The position numbers and the translations under genes are program-made. From Kalmanozyma brasiliensis GHG001 (lineage: Eukaryota; Basidiomycota; Ustilaginomycetes; Ustilaginales), in NCBI RefSeq assembly GCF_000497045.1, contig NW_015961970.1:744802-808801 (forward strand): a DNA stretch of 64,000 bases, in the 5' to 3' direction. Below are positions 38,727 through 48,214 of the stretch, one piece after another (positions within the stretch are counted from its first letter, which is position 1; each line of letters begins with the position of its first letter). The notes beneath the pieces were generated by a model, which was not told where the DNA came from, searched no databases, and saw nothing but the letters and a program-made list of their open reading frames with translations.

Positions 38727-40868
38727 CTACACATCAAACACGTTGAGCACGTCGGCCTCGTTCCACGCCTCATCCTTGTCGTTGTCCGCGGCCTTCTTTC
38801 GGATCTTGAAGTACTCGCTTCCGTCCTCTCCGCCGTAGACCCATTCGGGGGCGTCTTTGGATTTGTGGAACCACTTGGGCTTGTGCGAGTCGCCGCTCTC
38901 CTCGAGCTTCTTGCGACGCGATCGTTGGGCTTCCTCGAGCTTCTTCTTGAGGTCTTCGGCCTTGTCCACTTCGCCTTCCTCAAAGGCCCGTTGATCGGGT
39001 CGCAAGCGCGAGTCGGTCGGCGGAAGAATGTCCTTGATGTCATCCGTGATCTCGTTGAGCGACATGGCGAAATGGGTGAAACCGTAGTAGTCTTCGGCAT
39101 CGCGCGGCATCTCGTTAGCCTCCCACAGCATTTGGTAGTTGTCCTTGTCCTTCTGACGAGAGAAATTGTCCGACCACTTGCCCTTGAGAGAGGTAACATT
39201 CGAGTCATTAGCGTCGTATACTTTGCCTTCGACGCCGTTGCGCGAGCCGGAGCCGCCCCACATGGTGCCCTCCTTGAACTCGATCACGGCGCGTTGGCCG
39301 GACGACTCGTTGGTCACCGTGAGCTCGCCGACGTGCTCGAGGTACTTGTTGCCCGCCAGCAGGTTGCGCATGAACGAAGAGGGCTTGTTGATCGAAAAGA
39401 CGTCGCCGTCGCCGAACTCGATTCGGATGGCACCCTCGGGGATGAGCTCGAGCGATTTGCCCCAGAACTTGTTCTTGACCGCAGACCAGCCTTGCGCCTT
39501 CCAACCTTTACCTTCGGCGTAGAACGCGACGATGGGCGGCTGGTGCACCACCTTCTCGGCGAGGAACTTGAGGTTCTTGTCCTCGCGCACGCACTCGAAG
39601 GTTTCACCGAGGAGCGGGTTGAACGGCTTGCGGCTGTTGCGCAGCTTGGTGCTCGCATAGCCCGAGACGGCAAAGGCGCCGACAAGGCTGATTCGGTCGA
39701 CCCAATCCTCAGACTTGGCCGCTCGCGTGAGCAGGTCGCTGGCGTATTCGTACTCTTCCGCCGCCGCCTGCAGCAGGGAGAGCGGGCAGTTGAACGAGAC
39801 GGGGAACGAAATGGTGGACAGATCCTTGCCGACGTTCTTCTTGAGCATGCTGAAGAGCGAGACTTCGTCGCCCGAGACCTTGGCGGGGAGCTGCTTGCGG
39901 TACTGCACAGACTTGCCGCCGCCACCGCCGACTTCCGAGATGGTGTTGGTGTCGTCCGTGTCGGCGGAGGACTCGTCCGCCTCGGAGTCGGAGCCGCCCT
40001 CGGCATCACTGCTCTCGGAGCGCGAGGTGTTGCCATCGTCGTTGCCGGCGCCGTCGTCGTCCATGAAGAGCTCCTCGCCGTGGCTGTCGGCGTCGTAGAA
40101 GACAGCCGAGTCGGTGCCTGTCGTAGCAAACGACGAGCCAGACATGCGCTTGCTACGGTTGGCGCCGCCAAAGATGTTGGAGATGCTAGAGTCGGCCGAC
40201 ATGGAACGCATGGTTCCGGAACTCTGATCGACACGCGGGATCTTGGACTCCATGGCAGATTTGAGCTCCTCGAACTCGACGACGAGGTTTTCGGCGGCAA
40301 TGTGGAATGCAGCGATGTCGTCGTCGTCGCTGGACTTGGCGCCTACCGCATTGAGGACGGCACCGGTGTAATTGGTGGATTTGCCCTTGAGCGCAGCCGA
40401 GCGTTTCTCGAGGTCCTTGACCAGGGCGGCGCTCTGGTCGAGGTGAGTCCAAACCTGGCTGAGGTCGACCGCCTGCATGTCGTTGCCGTTGGAGACGTAC
40501 AGCTTCTGCAAGCTGCCGGCGGCGCGGTCGGGGATGAAGGAGCGGAGGTGCTTGCGCCACGACTCAAAGTCTTGCGGCGAGAGGGCTTTCAGGTGGAAGA
40601 CACTCGAGCCGGAATCGACGTGAATGGTGCCGTGACGCATGCTGGAGGTGACAGAGGCGTGGGGGATTTCGATGGCATCTCGAGTAGCCTTTTCGGGGCT
40701 GATTGCGTAGGTGAGGATGCCTTCGTTTGTAAGCACGAGGAAACGCTTTGCGTAGCCCTGCATCTTCTTGCGCTTCTTCTTGAGGATCCATCCCGAGTAG
40801 ACGACCTCGAGCTCGTCGATCTTGCGGTTCTCAACGGGGAAGCCGCGGTGAGCGTTTTTGCCGCCCAT
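38727..40868 (-). CDS. Oxysterol-binding protein (PH-FFAT-ORD, Osh3-like)
   Basis: The protein is 713 aa from the ATG at 40868; the frame opens 8 codons upstream only with a GTG. A PH domain covers about residues 22-112. The acidic middle holds VFYDADS (256-262), a good FFAT-like motif for binding VAP proteins at the ER. The ORD lipid-transfer domain runs from about 340 to 700, with FNPLLGETFE (416-425) and the lipid-exchange signature. Such proteins swap sterol or other lipids for PI4P at ER contact sites. The usual VSHHPP signature reads VVHQPP here: His442 is kept but the second histidine is Gln443 (CAG, 39542-39540). The histidine pair normally contacts PI4P. No GOLD domain or ankyrin repeats are seen. 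Confidence 0.9.
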   Translation of the reverse strand: MGGKNAHRGFPVENRKIDELEVVYSGWILKKKRKKMQGYAKRFLVLTNEGILTYAISPEKATRDAIEIPHASVTSSMRHGTIHVDSGSSVFHLKALSPQDFESWRKHLRSFIPDRAAGSLQKLYVSNGNDMQAVDLSQVWTHLDQSAALVKDLEKRSAALKGKSTNYTGAVLNAVGAKSSDDDDIAAFHIAAENLVVEFEELKSAMESKIPRVDQSSGTMRSMSADSSISNIFGGANRSKRMSGSSFATTGTDSAVFYDADSHGEELFMDDDGAGNDDGNTSRSESSDAEGGSDSEADESSADTDDTNTISEVGGGGGKSVQYRKQLPAKVSGDEVSLFSMLKKNVGKDLSTISFPVSFNCPLSLLQAAAEEYEYASDLLTRAAKSEDWVDRISLVGAFAVSGYASTKLRNSRKPFNPLLGETFECVREDKNLKFLAEKVVHQPPIVAFYAEGKGWKAQGWSAVKNKFWGKSLELIPEGAIRIEFGDGDVFSINKPSSFMRNLLAGNKYLEHVGELTVTNESSGQRAVIEFKEGTMWGGSGSRNGVEGKVYDANDSNVTSLKGKWSDNFSRQKDKDNYQMLWEANEMPRDAEDYYGFTHFAMSLNEITDDIKDILPPTDSRLRPDQRAFEEGEVDKAEDLKKKLEEAQRSRRKKLEESGDSHKPKWFHKSKDAPEWVYGGEDGSEYFKIRKKAADNDKDEAWNEADVLNVFDV

Positions 40869-42108
40869 GGTTGTTACCTTGGGAGATGGCACTCAAGCTT
40901 GTCAAAGCAGTGAGAGAGATGATAGACCGCTTGCTGCGCTCGTTCTCGGCGCTCCGTCTGGGCGTGTGACCGCACTAGATCTTTCGGTGGTAAAGCTGGA
41001 GGCGGGAGCGGACAGAGGCGCGGTGAAGGTGAAGAGTCAAGAAGATCGGCGTGATGAGCGAGGACAGAAACGCACGGTCCTGGCTGGGTCTGTCGCAGTG
41101 GCCAGGCGTGTGATGGTGAAGGAGGAGGGGAGATGTGTGTGTGACTCTGTAGAACAAAGGTGACAATATGAAGCACAGGATTGGGCTGCAAGAGGGGGCA
41201 GCTGCATCAAGTAGCAGCGGCAGCGATGCAAGTCGCAAACCCTCGCACAGTTGCGGTTCAGTATTCACGATCCGGGCTCCAGTTCCCGCCTACTTTGCCG
41301 TTCGGTTCATATTCTCACAACGCACGACGCTAAATCCAAACGAGGGCAGGCGTGGGGAAAAAGAACGGCTTCACCAGCCGAACGCTTCACACTCAGCAGC
41401 AGGCAGCGGCAGCAGCGGAGAAGGATCGACATTTGTGTGTGTGTGTGCGGGGCACAGTGACGAGGCTTCCTTCATTCCGTGATTCCGCGAGCCAGACGAG
41501 TTGCAAACCTCTGCCAAATTCCAGCCTCCTCGCCGTCTCCGCGGCTCCAGGAGGAGGCTTTTTCATTTGGGACGCAGTCATGTGGACCCGTCCGTTTGCT
41601 CACTCTGACCTTCTTCCCACGGTATCGAGTTCCGCTTTGCTGATGACGACAAACACACAACGTTCGCTAGCGGATGGTCGCGATGCTTCTACCGGCTAAT
41701 ACGAGTTTCCCCACATCCCGAACAAGCTTGTTAGCTCGGACTGGCTCGTCATGATCCGGTGCCTGACGTCAAGCTACCACATCGGTTGCGGGGGAGCATC
41801 ATGCGGATAGCGGCAAGCGACTTGTTACAGGCGAATGGTGACGTTCTGACTGGGCCGAAGAGTGCTACGCTCGGGCCCGTTTTGGCTGTCCCCAGCCTCC
41901 ACCTTTGCCTTTCACGCTCGCGGAAGGAAGCGCGGGTCAAAATGGATTTTCAACGACAGCAGCCGCAAGCGAAGAAGCAAAAGAGAGGTGTGTTCCAGAC
42001 TCAGCTCGCAGCTTAAATTGGTTTCGGAGAGCCGTCGGGTTGCACGCGGTCCTGATATCGGGTGCCGATAGAGGACGTATCGAGCAGATTCCATGAGGTT
42101 GCTCCGTA
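40869..42108. other. Intergenic region between the OSBP and CoA-transferase genes
   Basis: About 1.2 kb without a supportable gene. It presumably holds the OSBP promoter and the 3' UTR of the CoA-transferase gene, both minus-strand. A (TG)n run of seven units lies at 41434-41447. Frames of up to 115 codons on both strands show no domain or signal. Confidence 0.4.
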
Positions 42109-43866
42109 TCATGCCCATTCTAGTCGGTCGACACCAAGATGACTCGGCACGGTCCATCTGCTATCCTTCTGGTGCGTCGAAAGGGGAGCTGGGATCGATG
42201 CGTGTCGAACAGCCATCACCTGAACCTCTTCTGCGTCCGTCGTGAGGCCGCGCACCTTGAAGCTGCTCACCATCTCGGCGAGTCTGGCCGTATCTTCGGC
42301 AGGGATGACATCTCGAGGTGGCCTTGTCCAGGCGTCGTCACCGTGGATCTGACCGAGGCTCTGAATCCATTCTGCTGTGCTAGCAAGGCTCACCTGTACT
42401 TTCCAGCCGTCTTCGACTTCCTCGCTTGTGACCTTGTCCTGAGAACTACGTTCGAGAAGAGCCCGACACTTGCACGCCAGCGTAGCGAAGCACATGAGGC
42501 TTCCCGCTGCGTAGTCGAGCGCTTGCACTGGCAATGCTTTCGGCTCCACCTCTGCTCCGTACTTCTCCTGACCCTGGTGCTGATTGAAACTGACGCTTTC
42601 CAGGAAGTTCATCCCGCAAGCCGTCTGCGTGAGCGAGTCGTATGCCTTATGATTCCTCCACGGCCCCGTGAAGCCAAACGCGCACAGCTCCGCGTATACA
42701 ATCCCAGGTCGGATCGTTTGGAGATTTTCGGCGCTGAGACCGCGCTGGGCAAGTCCTCCGGGGCGATAGGCTTGCGAGAATACATCTGCCTGTTCCAAAA
42801 GCCTCCTCAGCGGCTTGGGCAAAGTGGACAAAGGACTGCCGCTGAGAATGTCGATCAAGCCAGTGCGCTTGCCTCGCGCGGTATCGAGCTCTCGCAGTGG
42901 AAGGTTGGGCAGATAAGGACTGCTGAGGAGGAGCACGTCCGCACCGTGCGCTGCGAGCGTTCGAGTCGAGATGGGTCCTGCGATGACTCGGGACATGTCG
43001 ACCACTTTCAGTCTGCCGCCTTCTTGGCTTTTCGCAGTCCTGGCCTTCGACGGACCGGTCGACCTGATGCGAGAGATGCGGAACGCACTTCCTTCATTCT
43101 CGTCCATCCACGTCTTGACGGCTGTTCCCATCCCGGACGCCTCCCACTCTTGTCTGCTGCGGTAGGCTGTCACGCACAGCCTCCGCTTTTGGGCCTTCTT
43201 CTCCAACTCGAATGCATTCCACTCCAGCAGCTCCCTCTGCACGTCCTCCCTCGACACTTGAGAGAACACTTCATCGTGGAGTCTCGGGTCGTTCCGATTT
43301 GCTGTGCCCGGGGCAAGTCCGAGCAGCTGCAGCACGCCCAGCTTGTGATGCGGAAAGTTGGTGTGGAGCCGGACCACCCCGGGGACGCTGCGGTTTGGGT
43401 CGGGTTGGGTGCGGTATAGACCGGCTAAGGCGTCCCAGTCTGCCACTGCATGCGCATCGATGTTGAGCAACTTTCGCCCATGATCACTGTCTGCCGGTAT
43501 TGACCCGTCGAGAATCTTCTCCGCTGTCTCTTCGGCGCCCTGATGAAGACGCAACCAGCCGACGTATTCCGCGATAGCCTGCTGCGCATCCACCTCGACC
43601 CTCTCCAGTACCAGCCCTTCCAGCCCCTTTCCCGCTTGCAAAGAGCACCGTAGCCGTTCAGCAAGCGCAATGGCCGCGCAGCATCCCTGTGCTACCGCCG
43701 TCAGCTGGAAGGACGACCGCACCGCCTGGCCGCACTCAGCCGGATCGTTGGAGAGGACAAGGTTGCCTGCAGCCAGTGTAGTTTCGAGTACCGAAGAGGG
43801 CAGTCGAGCCTGCGACCAGAGCGCGCGCACTATCGAGAGCGATGAACTGGGACTGCCTGAGGCCAT
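42109..43866 (-). CDS. Family III CoA-transferase (CaiB/BaiF) domain protein
   Basis: The protein is 585 aa from the ATG at 43866; the frame opens 11 codons further upstream only with a GTG. The family moves CoA between carboxylic acids or racemises acyl-CoAs (alpha-methylacyl-CoA racemase relatives). Seen: an N-terminal half with VPGVVRLHTNFPHHKLGVLQLLG, then the core VDMSRVIAGPISTRTLAAHGADVL (split over about 290-315), QADVFSQAYRPGGLAQRGLS, FGFTGPW and ALPVQALDYAAGSL, where the Asp of LDY is the likely catalytic residue. The two-part arrangement of 550-600 aa is usual for bacterial-type and fungal members. Substrate is unknown; no peroxisomal targeting tripeptide is present at the C-terminus (EWA). 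It lies downstream of the disordered RRLF/KEN-box gene on the same strand. Confidence 0.85.
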   Translation of the reverse strand: MASGSPSSSLSIVRALWSQARLPSSVLETTLAAGNLVLSNDPAECGQAVRSSFQLTAVAQGCCAAIALAERLRCSLQAGKGLEGLVLERVEVDAQQAIAEYVGWLRLHQGAEETAEKILDGSIPADSDHGRKLLNIDAHAVADWDALAGLYRTQPDPNRSVPGVVRLHTNFPHHKLGVLQLLGLAPGTANRNDPRLHDEVFSQVSREDVQRELLEWNAFELEKKAQKRRLCVTAYRSRQEWEASGMGTAVKTWMDENEGSAFRISRIRSTGPSKARTAKSQEGGRLKVVDMSRVIAGPISTRTLAAHGADVLLLSSPYLPNLPLRELDTARGKRTGLIDILSGSPLSTLPKPLRRLLEQADVFSQAYRPGGLAQRGLSAENLQTIRPGIVYAELCAFGFTGPWRNHKAYDSLTQTACGMNFLESVSFNQHQGQEKYGAEVEPKALPVQALDYAAGSLMCFATLACKCRALLERSSQDKVTSEEVEDGWKVQVSLASTAEWIQSLGQIHGDDAWTRPPRDVIPAEDTARLAEMVSSFKVRGLTTDAEEVQVMAVRHASIPAPLSTHQKDSRWTVPSHLGVDRLEWA

Positions 43867-44198
43867 CTTGACAGCATTCGAGTGGAGGGAGGGTGACACG
43901 ATGGTGCGTGGAGAGGAAGAAGAGACAGGGGTACATGTCGGGAAGGGAAAACGCTTTCCGCCGGTCGAGAAAATTCGCCGAGAAAACCGCCGACCACGTC
44001 CGAGATCATCAGTCGAACAGTGTGTATGCTAAAGCCGGGAAATGGCATACGATCGATTGCGAGCGGAGAGACTATTGTACAGATTGCGGGGGAACAAACT
44101 TGCGAAACGTGTGCGATATCAATTCGAGTGACGGACGAGGGACGAGGATAGATGGAGAGTATGTACCAGGATGAACTGAGATCGGTGCCGTCTCACCC
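43867..44198. other. Intergenic region upstream of the CoA-transferase gene
   Basis: About 330 bp between two minus-strand genes; it holds the CoA-transferase promoter and the 3' UTR of the upstream gene. Nothing else recognised. Confidence 0.35.
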
Positions 44199-45923
44199 TT
44201 ACACCCGAGCACGAGAGCGCGTGCGAGAAGCGACGCCCTCCACCGCACGCTGTGGGCTCTCTACGTTGTGTGTGCTCGAAGCCGCGGTGCTGCTTCGTCC
44301 ACGCGCAGCCGAAGCCTTTCGCTGGTTCGATGATGCTTTGCGAGCACCCTGTACGGGCGACGTTGCGGAAGAAGGCGGTTGACGAGATCGGATCTTCTTG
44401 CCTGAAGCCGAAACGGATTCTGCCATCGTTTCGTCGCCGTCGATCTGCTGCGAGGCGTCGTCTTCCGCATCGGCGAGCAGGCTAAGGCGGCCGCCCGTGC
44501 CGCGTTTGCGAGACGCAGTGGTGGTGGAGGTGGCGGTAGTGGTTGCGACAGGGCTCGAGGCAGCCGATGCGAGACGAGACGACGAGCGTGTCTTTGTGGG
44601 CACCGCGTCGACACTGTATGCCCGTTCAGGAAGAGCGGGAGCCACGGCTTTGGAGGCGAGGAAGTTGGCGTCCGGGACGCGATTCTCTTTGTTGGGTGTC
44701 GAAGGAGCTTCTTGGTGGACAGGACCTCGCGCCGGGCTCGCGAACGGGCTGACGCCAGCATCGACTACGTCGGAGCTGAACGAAGCCTGGTCCTGTGACG
44801 GCGGAGTGTCGGAACTCGGAGCCGGGTCCTCGTAGACAGTCCAATCGGCCAACGGCCTCGCCACCACACCCAGGAAGAGTCCCGACTTGATGAGCGTCAA
44901 GCTGTCGACGGGTTGCTTCGAGGTCAAATCTGTCAGATCGCCGAGTGCGGCCGCTGAAGTGCGTCGCTCAGAGAGAGAGTCGGATCGCAGACGCGTCTGG
45001 GCCAAGGCGAAGTCGGGAGCGATCTGCCCAGCACCAGCAAAGTAGTCCGTCATCTTGCGTGGACTCGGGCTGGCCATGGGACCAGCGCCAGCTTCCTCGT
45101 GCGCGATGGCGATTTCGGTGGGCGAGACTCGATGCTTCTTCTTTGGCAAGCTTTGTAGGAGGGGATTCGACACTGAGCGAGATGGTCCTTCTGCTGGAGT
45201 GATATCATCAGAGCCGACATGCCGGGGTCGATGCAGGCTCTCAGAACGCGCGACCATGGGCGAGAGTGCCTCCGTCCTGGACCGGGAGGGCGTCATGAGT
45301 GCTTCTGTGGGCTGCGACTGGCGAGATGCGAGACGTCGAGGCTCGGACATCCTCTGCGTCGATGGACTCGGCTCGACGCGGTGAGCTGGCTTTGGTCCAG
45401 AAGTGTGAGGCGGGCGATGCTGCCTGAGGTTGAGGGGAGTAGTGCTGGCGCCTTTGGGAGTGGATGGTCTGCTTGTCGAGTGGTGGGACAGGTTCTTGAC
45501 GTTGTGCGGTGAGAAGCGCGATGTTGCGGAAGCAGAGCGCGACAGGGCTGGACTTGCCTCGAGAGCGTCGTCTAGACCAGCTTGCTTGGAGGGACCATCG
45601 CCAAAGAGTCGTCGAGGCAGAACCGACATATCGGCATCGGTCATGTTCTCGTTCTGATCGGTCGAAAGGTGTGGAGAGGATTGCGAAACGACGGAGCCTT
45701 CTCGAACAAGACGATGATTCTGCAGCACAGCTTGTTTGTGGGGAGAGACGGAGATAGAATTCCTTCGGCTGGTCGACGCGGAAGGCGAACGCGAACGAGA
45801 GCGGGAGGGTGTCTTGAGGTGATGGTCGGGTGAAGGATTCGGAGAGCAGGCCAAGGATTGCGTGACGAACTGATGAAGCGGCAGCTCTGAGAGCGGAGCC
45901 CTTGAGCTATTTAAGGTCTGCAT
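44199..45923 (-). CDS. Disordered protein with cell-cycle short motifs (RRLFG, MTDYF, KEN)
   Basis: The protein is 574 aa from the ATG at 45923; the open frame continues 43 codons upstream only to a TTG. I do not recognise a family. The sequence is almost wholly low-complexity (Ser, Pro, Arg, Ala) with many SP/TP sites. Short motifs stand out: PRRLFGDG (RRLFG 104-108), identical in its core to the cyclin-binding RRLFG of p21-type CDK inhibitors; RKMTDYFAG (MTDYF 291-295), like the MTDFY core of a PCNA-binding PIP box but without its first Gln; WTVYEDP (361-367) in the only hydrophobic, conserved-looking block (about 338-367); and NKENR (411-415), a KEN box for APC/C. These suggest a substrate of CDK and APC/C, for example a CDK inhibitor or mitotic regulator. 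This is inference from motifs only. Confidence 0.6.
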   Translation of the reverse strand: MQTLNSSRAPLSELPLHQFVTQSLACSPNPSPDHHLKTPSRSRSRSPSASTSRRNSISVSPHKQAVLQNHRLVREGSVVSQSSPHLSTDQNENMTDADMSVLPRRLFGDGPSKQAGLDDALEASPALSRSASATSRFSPHNVKNLSHHSTSRPSTPKGASTTPLNLRQHRPPHTSGPKPAHRVEPSPSTQRMSEPRRLASRQSQPTEALMTPSRSRTEALSPMVARSESLHRPRHVGSDDITPAEGPSRSVSNPLLQSLPKKKHRVSPTEIAIAHEEAGAGPMASPSPRKMTDYFAGAGQIAPDFALAQTRLRSDSLSERRTSAAALGDLTDLTSKQPVDSLTLIKSGLFLGVVARPLADWTVYEDPAPSSDTPPSQDQASFSSDVVDAGVSPFASPARGPVHQEAPSTPNKENRVPDANFLASKAVAPALPERAYSVDAVPTKTRSSSRLASAASSPVATTTATSTTTASRKRGTGGRLSLLADAEDDASQQIDGDETMAESVSASGKKIRSRQPPSSATSPVQGARKASSNQRKASAARGRSSTAASSTHNVESPQRAVEGVASRTRSRARV

Positions 45924-48214
45924 TGGTGAAGCTATGACTTGACTTGACTGGCAAATACTGCGATTGTGTGAGGAGGGATGACCGATCGAAAGACTAAGGG
46001 GCTCAGTGTGCCTTAAGAGGTCTGTGCTGGCGTGCTGATAAGGATCGGACAAAGTAAAGGGTACTGCTTGTGCTGCTCGTCAGGCGTAAACGAGGTGAGG
46101 CACGCGGAATTGGTGGGACCGCTGTCGGTCTGTGCGGGAAGTCGCGTCACGCGTGTCAGAGATGGGTGGCCCCGCAGAGAATAACAATCGAGGCTCGAAT
46201 GGATGCAAAGAAGGGATTGTGCAGGGTGATGCAGGTCGGAAGCGTGAAGAAAGGAACGGATGATGGTGGATGGAAAGGAAGAAGCGGGATGAAGGTGATG
46301 AAAGGGGAAGTGGGGTCTGGCAATCTCAGCTGCACTTGGCTGCACGATTAGGTTTCGGGCTGAGTCTCTCGAAAAAAGAGAAATGCGGTGCTGCGTTGCG
46401 TTCCTTTTTTAGTGTTGGTCTCCTCGTGTCAGCGAGTGGGAAATCGGCTGACTGAGATGGCGCCGCTGTTGAGATGGCAGACCTTAAAGCAGCATGTCCC
46501 GTCGACTTGGCAAAGCGCCGATCCTCAAGAGTGATATCGTAGAGTCGGCGCAATTAGTCAACTTAGTCGATCCCGTCAAAGCTTTGCGGCTGGGCGCTGT
46601 TTGGAGCAACGGCTGAAGACTCCGACCCAGTTGCCCAAATCGAGATGGTTGTCATCATTTTGTTCCTGCGCGTCAAGCTCTAGCTCGGTCGTTACACTTA
46701 GGAGCGAAGGATGCTCCCACGGTCCATGTTACGAAGATATAGTCGTCCAACAAAGCATCGAAGTCTTGTAGAGAGTCAGACTACGTGACAGCTACCTTCT
46801 TGTTCAGGTCCAGATGTTCACCTTGCCCGCCAATCAACCGCAGATGCCGTCGATACGGGACAAGGACAGGCCTGGATGAAGCTGCAGTCTAGCAGTCAGC
46901 GATCCTCCCATCATCAGCACAGCCTTCGAGCTTTGTCATGACGTACACTGATCCATATGCCAAGGAAGATCGTCTCTTGCGATCCATGCGACACGAAAAG
47001 GGCAAAGACCTTGGCAGGTCGTCTCGAAATGGATTGCCAAAAAGAGACTTGGTGTTGCTCTCTGGGCTCTCTGCCTTTCAGGACCGTGTCCGAGCGTGCA
47101 GCGTCACGTGGATTTTTGCGCGGGCTCATCTATGTGAGATCGTTTTGGCAGCACACTCCTAATCAAACAAATGGTCCGCCGACTGAGACGTGTGGGGTTT
47201 GGTGGCGTGAGGCTTGGGTTCTGCTGCAACGTTTGCTTCGTGGTTGGCGGTTTCGAACTCGCATCCATGTGTTCGGCGCTGCGCCCAATCCTGCAGAAGC
47301 GAGATCATCTTGGCCTCTCTCCATGTTTGAGATCTTGTTGTTGACCTGGGCTCGTCGTCGATTTCAGACATTGTCCGACGTTGCTCTTCAGCGCAGAAGA
47401 CGTGACTGTGAGCACTTTTGACAGCCTTACATCTGCCATCCAAACCGACGATGTTGCAAAGAATGATTCGGCAGAGCAGGTGAGTGAGCCTGCTCGGGAT
47501 CAGCGGATGGGTGCTGAGCAGCCTGAACCTAAAATCCAGGTGATTGCGGAGCCGTCTGATTGATTCACGTTCCGCCATTCGAGGTGACGACAGAAGTGCA
47601 TTTCCAAGCAGCAGCAGCCGCCTCGCCCAATCCGCGCCCAATCCGCTCTGGGAGATTTTCGTTTGGCCGCTGCAGCGTCACGGCCCAGTTTGAACGTGAG
47701 AGAGCCGTCTGGCTGCAAAGGTGGAGAAAAGGCGAATTTGGAGTGCATCATCTGCAGCGCTTAGCCGAATCCCTCTCGTCATTTCACACTTTGGTTTCTA
47801 CTTGAAGCTTTGTGCGGGTGCCTGAGCGCAGCTACTCTAAGCCTGGACTTTCTTCTTCGTGACTGTGGAGAAGGCAGCCGTGCGTGCGTGATACGGGCCA
47901 ATCAGTGCATATCCACAATCTGGGGATTCACAATCAGCCTGTCCCTTCTCGAGCTGAGCGGATGGTTTTCAAAGAGTCCATTCGTGTCGCACCTTCATCT
48001 TCTACCTTGACCACCATCTCCATAGATTCGACCGTCCGAGAGAATCTGTCTGCAGAAACTCACTTCCACGACCGAGGCCCAACCCATCCACAACTGGTCA
48101 TCAAGCAGCTCCGCTACAGCAATAACGATCTCCTTGTCACGAGAATCGATCCGATAGAAACTTGCGAAACAAGGGCCCACTGAAAGCTGCCCATCTACGC
48201 ATCCACGCACAGCC
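45924..48214. other. Intergenic region of about 2.3 kb
   Basis: This holds the promoter of the disordered minus-strand gene and, at the right end, that of the membrane-protein gene. An ACGCGT (MluI cell-cycle box) is at 46149-46154, 226 bp upstream of the disordered gene's ATG. One short minus frame (47159-47371) is listed separately. A 154-codon plus frame (46957-47421) reads as non-coding. No tRNA or mobile element recognised. Confidence 0.4.
47159..47371 (-). CDS. Hypothetical 70-aa protein
   Basis: A short ATG-started frame beginning MSEIDDEPRS and including a plausible amphipathic helix (TWREAKMISLLQDWAQRR, about 17-34). The codons are mostly ones used in neighbouring genes, and the open frame continues upstream to 47641, so a spliced longer gene is possible. 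No domain recognised. It could be chance; the plus strand also has a 60-codon frame over the region just to the right. Confidence 0.25.
   Translation of the reverse strand: MSEIDDEPRSTTRSQTWREAKMISLLQDWAQRRTHGCEFETANHEANVAAEPKPHATKPHTSQSADHLFD

Noticed and set aside
43867..43899. GTG at 43899 as start of the CoA-transferase gene
   Set aside because: Nuclear genes use ATG; the ATG at 43866 gives the expected family length. Similar GTG/TTG starts were rejected for the OSBP (40892), BTB (34852), RPN8 (23652) and RRLF/KEN-box (46052) genes.
46957..47421. 154-codon plus-strand open frame
   Set aside because: Trp/Arg/Cys-rich chance composition, and the opposite strand carries a slightly better candidate.
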